From: Scleroderma bovista
Taxonomy: Eukaryota; Basidiomycota; Agaricomycetes; Boletales; Sclerodermataceae
Direction of reading: 5' to 3'
Assembly: GCA_037178675.1 (NCBI GenBank)
Contig: JAYMGJ010000619.1
Location: 1-64,000, forward strand
DNA length: 64,000 bases
Both the position numbers and the translations under genes were made by a program. This document shows, piece after piece, positions 61,486-64,000 of the stretch. The stretch's first letter is position 1. Each line of letters starts with the position of its first letter. Below the pieces are notes generated by a model. The model saw only the letters and a program-made list of their open reading frames with translations, ran no database searches and had not been told where the DNA came from.

Positions 61486-63600
61486 GAATGGTGTACGGTG
61501 CTGGGTTCAGCGACGTATAAGAGTGCCAAGACCAACCGCAACGTAGTAGTGAGCATCGCCTCAGTATACAGCTGGTTCACAGCATAACCCGTCGTGTGAA
61601 CCTGTGTAAACACCGCCAAACATTTATTTGGCGGGTAGTCTCCCGCGATTGTTTCGACGACAATACCATCGACGTTAGGAAGTCTTAACGGCGACATGCC
61701 TCTTTCCACAACGTCAAGGCTTGGACAATTCTTGCGGACTCGCTCGCTGCGACGTGAGGGATAAACTTTGTACATTCGAAACTTTTGTAGCCAACCAAGT
61801 TGTGCATAACCTAGTAGATGGCATGAAGCTTGATGTATTCAGTTATGAGGGAGATCTTGGTATGTACTTCGTCTGTGGGTTGGGTGGTATTTGTTTGGAC
61901 TTGTTATTGCTTTTATGTCCATATCAGGCAACTACAACTCTCTCAACGCGGAAACTGGCTAAAAAACACGAAAAAAAACGCTTCCTCTGGCCCGTGCATC
62001 AGCGCTGGACGTTTAAAAACTCTTCCTCGACGTCCTAGATCCTTACCACTCTGGCCTTTTGGCTTAGATCAAGTGTAGGAAAATAAAAAATAAAAAAATC
62101 AAGTCCAAAGAGACGAAAGACAAAGCAAATGCCAGCCAGCCCACGGATGCTTGTCTGTTACACCAAGTTTTTTTTTTTACCAACATTTCAGTGTGGGAAT
62201 CGATAACTGAACTATTATGTAATAAAAAAGCGAAGGTGGGTACGGATACTGTGAAGTACGGAACATATCAACTGAAGACTAAATAGTGAACTTAGTTGGT
62301 AGTCCCCCCGTTACTGTGGATTGGGAGACACCAGGGTAGGACTACTCTCATACTTGCTCGCAGACGCCTGCCCAGCTGAAGGGGTTCATCTATGTCACAA
62401 TGGGTGCTGTGCGGCCGTCAGCTCACCGTATGCATGCAAGGTGCGTAGCTAGCATGTCTGCGGGTGTACCCCGCTACTCGTACCCAGGTGGCATGCCCTG
62501 TGCTGCTAGCGTCGCTCTGTAGGTGAGACTATCTTTCGTCCTTGCACTGGCGGTGGTATTACTTGCTATGTCCCCAACTTCCACTTGGACGTTCGTTTAT
62601 TACCACTCTAATGAGTCGTCGAACGGCAGTGCAGAGGCCCCATCCTGTCTCTGACTGTTCCCGTCGGTTGACCAGGTACATCTTGTTAATCCGTTTTCGT
62701 CGTTCCTATCAACTTACCAATGTATCTCGCGTCTCCTGGGCGGCCTATTCGTGTGAGGTCGCATCCTCTGGCTATGGATGGCGTGTCGTCTGTGTACGAA
62801 CGAGGTGTAAGTACAAACGTGATCTACGATCACGGGATTACCATAGGAGTTCGGTTCTGGTGCTCTGTTGGGTCCCGGTGTATGGCGCACATGTCTGCCT
62901 TAGCGGTTTGGGTTGGCATTCAGACAAGACAGGAACGTACAAGGTGAACGGTACGTCGCATCCTAGCTGCCGTTCGAGCTTGGAGCGCTGTCTCTTTACC
63001 TGGAGATGGCGTATCTGCGGTGTCCTGGTGTAGCAGACGTTCTGAAGGGAAGAGTGGCGCGCGAGCAGTGCAGGTGGGGTTGACCTCGAGCGTATATTAT
63101 AGCCTTGTGGGCGTACGGCCCTATGAACCATTCGTGCGGAAAGTAGTTGGATGGTCACAGACAGGACGAGGGACGAGTGGCGGGCGGGCGAGTGTAAAGG
63201 TGACGCGGTGGTTGTGCTAGAGTGACGGGAGGGGGTGGCCAGGACAAAATGGGAGGTCACGGCGGGGGGTGGCCAGAACAAAATGGGAGGTTCCGGTTTC
63301 GAACGCGCTCAGAGTCCGATAATAATGTCTACATAAACTAATAACCACTTGGCTACCTGTGCGCACCCTTGCTACCCAACTTTCCTGATAGCTACATTCC
63401 TTTACTGAAGGTATCTTTACTGTCATAATGCCGACCGCCATCCAAGAACTTGGCGTTGTTACAGTGCTTCTGTGTATAAGTTCTCCTGCGGCTTGGGACC
63501 TATGTTCATTCCAGAGAGTTGGTGTCAACTTCGTGAGTACCTGCAGAATTTTGTCTCCTAGATGCAGTTTTCCTAGCACGCCCTGTTCATACTGTGCCAA
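61486..63600. other. Unassigned DNA upstream of ABC transporter 2
   Basis: About 2.1 kb. The first few hundred bases should contain the ABC gene promoter. A/T runs occur at 62080-62180. ORFs up to 163 codons (for example 62542-63033 on +) have no protein-family look and I do not call them. A two-copy 33-bp direct repeat lies at 63231-63296. Confidence 0.45.
63231..63296. repeat. Two-copy 33-bp direct repeat
   Basis: Two adjacent units of the form GGGGTGGCCAG(G/A)ACAAAA followed by TGGGAGGT(C/T)(A/C)CGG, differing at a few positions. G-rich on the plus strand. Function unknown; probably replication slippage. Confidence 0.6.
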
Positions 63601-63640
63601 TCCTTCGCCTCAGAGTCCAGACTCTATGCACAAGATCCAT

Positions 63641-63773
63641 TGCCATCGAAAGTTGAAGACCAAGTGGAGCTGTGCGAAATGGACACTGGCCGCAAATGAT
63701 GCTATATCTGCCATGCCAGCTGAATTACTCATATCTCTTTTCTCGGAATGTTGTTGCCAGATTATGGATGAGT
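63641..63773 (+). CDS. Possible first exon of an F-box-like gene (partial, runs off window)
   Basis: The plus-strand frame contains AANDAISAMPAELLISLFSE then CCCQIMD, resembling the start of an F-box (LPxELL..IF), and ends at a good donor (GA|gtaagt, 63771). A TTAG acceptor at about 63926 could start the next exon, but the window ends before homology can be judged. F-box genes are highly expanded in Agaricomycetes. The start codon is uncertain. Confidence 0.25.
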
Positions 63774-64000
63774 AAGTTATTGTTGGAATATCCAAGTCAT
63801 ATGTGTCCTTGATTGCTATGCTTTTTGCTGTGTTGTCTCATTGGAACCACAACCGCTCGCGCACAATATGTTTGTCTTGTCTTGTGTCTCACTACATACC
63901 TCACATTTCTCCTATTACTACTTAGGATATATGGCCGCCAGGTGCGTCATGATCTGCGTGTGACATTGTTTTCATTCTGCCAATCTGCGCGTCAGTACGT

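Noticed and set aside
62542..63033. 163-codon plus-strand ORF at right edge
   Set aside because: Composition (Arg, Cys, Trp-rich) and lack of any motif suggest a chance frame; no splice-linked continuation found.
1..64000. CRISPR arrays, bacterial operons, phage genes
   Set aside because: The window has spliced eukaryotic genes throughout; no spaced direct repeats or bacterial motifs were seen.

Overview
This window is nuclear DNA from a filamentous basidiomycete, most likely an Agaricomycete. Genes are dense and interrupted by many ~45-60 nt introns. It carries small multi-pass membrane, MYND-finger and Git3-like GPCR families typical of mushroom-forming fungi, and a Ty3/gypsy retroelement. 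I see no bacterial, organellar, viral or CRISPR signals. Species cannot be named from sequence alone.

Layout. 0-15 kb holds housekeeping genes: a short hypothetical protein (+), a multi-pass membrane protein (-), DNA ligase IV (-), a Gin4/Hsl1/Cdr2-type kinase (+), the ribosome-biogenesis factor TMA16 (-), the gamma-tubulin-complex subunit MZT1 (+) and a Zds1-type PP2A regulator (+). 15-22 kb has a glycogen debranching enzyme gene that stops before its C-terminal glucosidase half, a ~0.3 kb decayed coding remnant, and the mRNA-decay factor PAT1. 22-27 kb is gene-poor, with a 53-bp-arm foldback element and a MYND zinc-finger gene (-). 27-34.5 kb is compact RNA-processing territory: spliceosome-disassembly G-patch protein Ntr1/TFIP11 (-), a five-CCCH zinc-finger protein (+), ribosomal protein eL43 (-, six exons) and the cleavage/polyadenylation WD40 protein Pfs2 (-).

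34.58-44.09 kb is an apparently complete Ty3/gypsy (chromodomain) retrotransposon with 236-bp LTRs that read as identical and one open 2,941-codon gag-pol frame. It has several unusual parts: a ~525-residue Ser/Arg-rich N-terminal region, a duplicated domain between zinc knuckle and protease, and a ~470-residue tail after the chromodomain. It lacks a target-site duplication. It sits exactly where a GPCR gene loses its last two membrane helices on one side and where the PFS2 start codon lies only 33 bp away on the other, so it appears to mark a rearrangement breakpoint. A tandem decayed copy of the GPCR 5' exons follows.

46-64 kb holds a small regulatory-type protein (-), then two paralogous full-length ABCC (MRP-type) transporters arranged tail-to-tail, and ~2.5 kb of mostly unassigned DNA at the right edge.

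The housekeeping genes do not form one pathway. Recurrent architecture includes divergent pairs with very short shared promoters (59 and 67 bp between start codons) and conserved unusual splicing (start-codon-only exon, GC-AG introns, 15-nt microexons).
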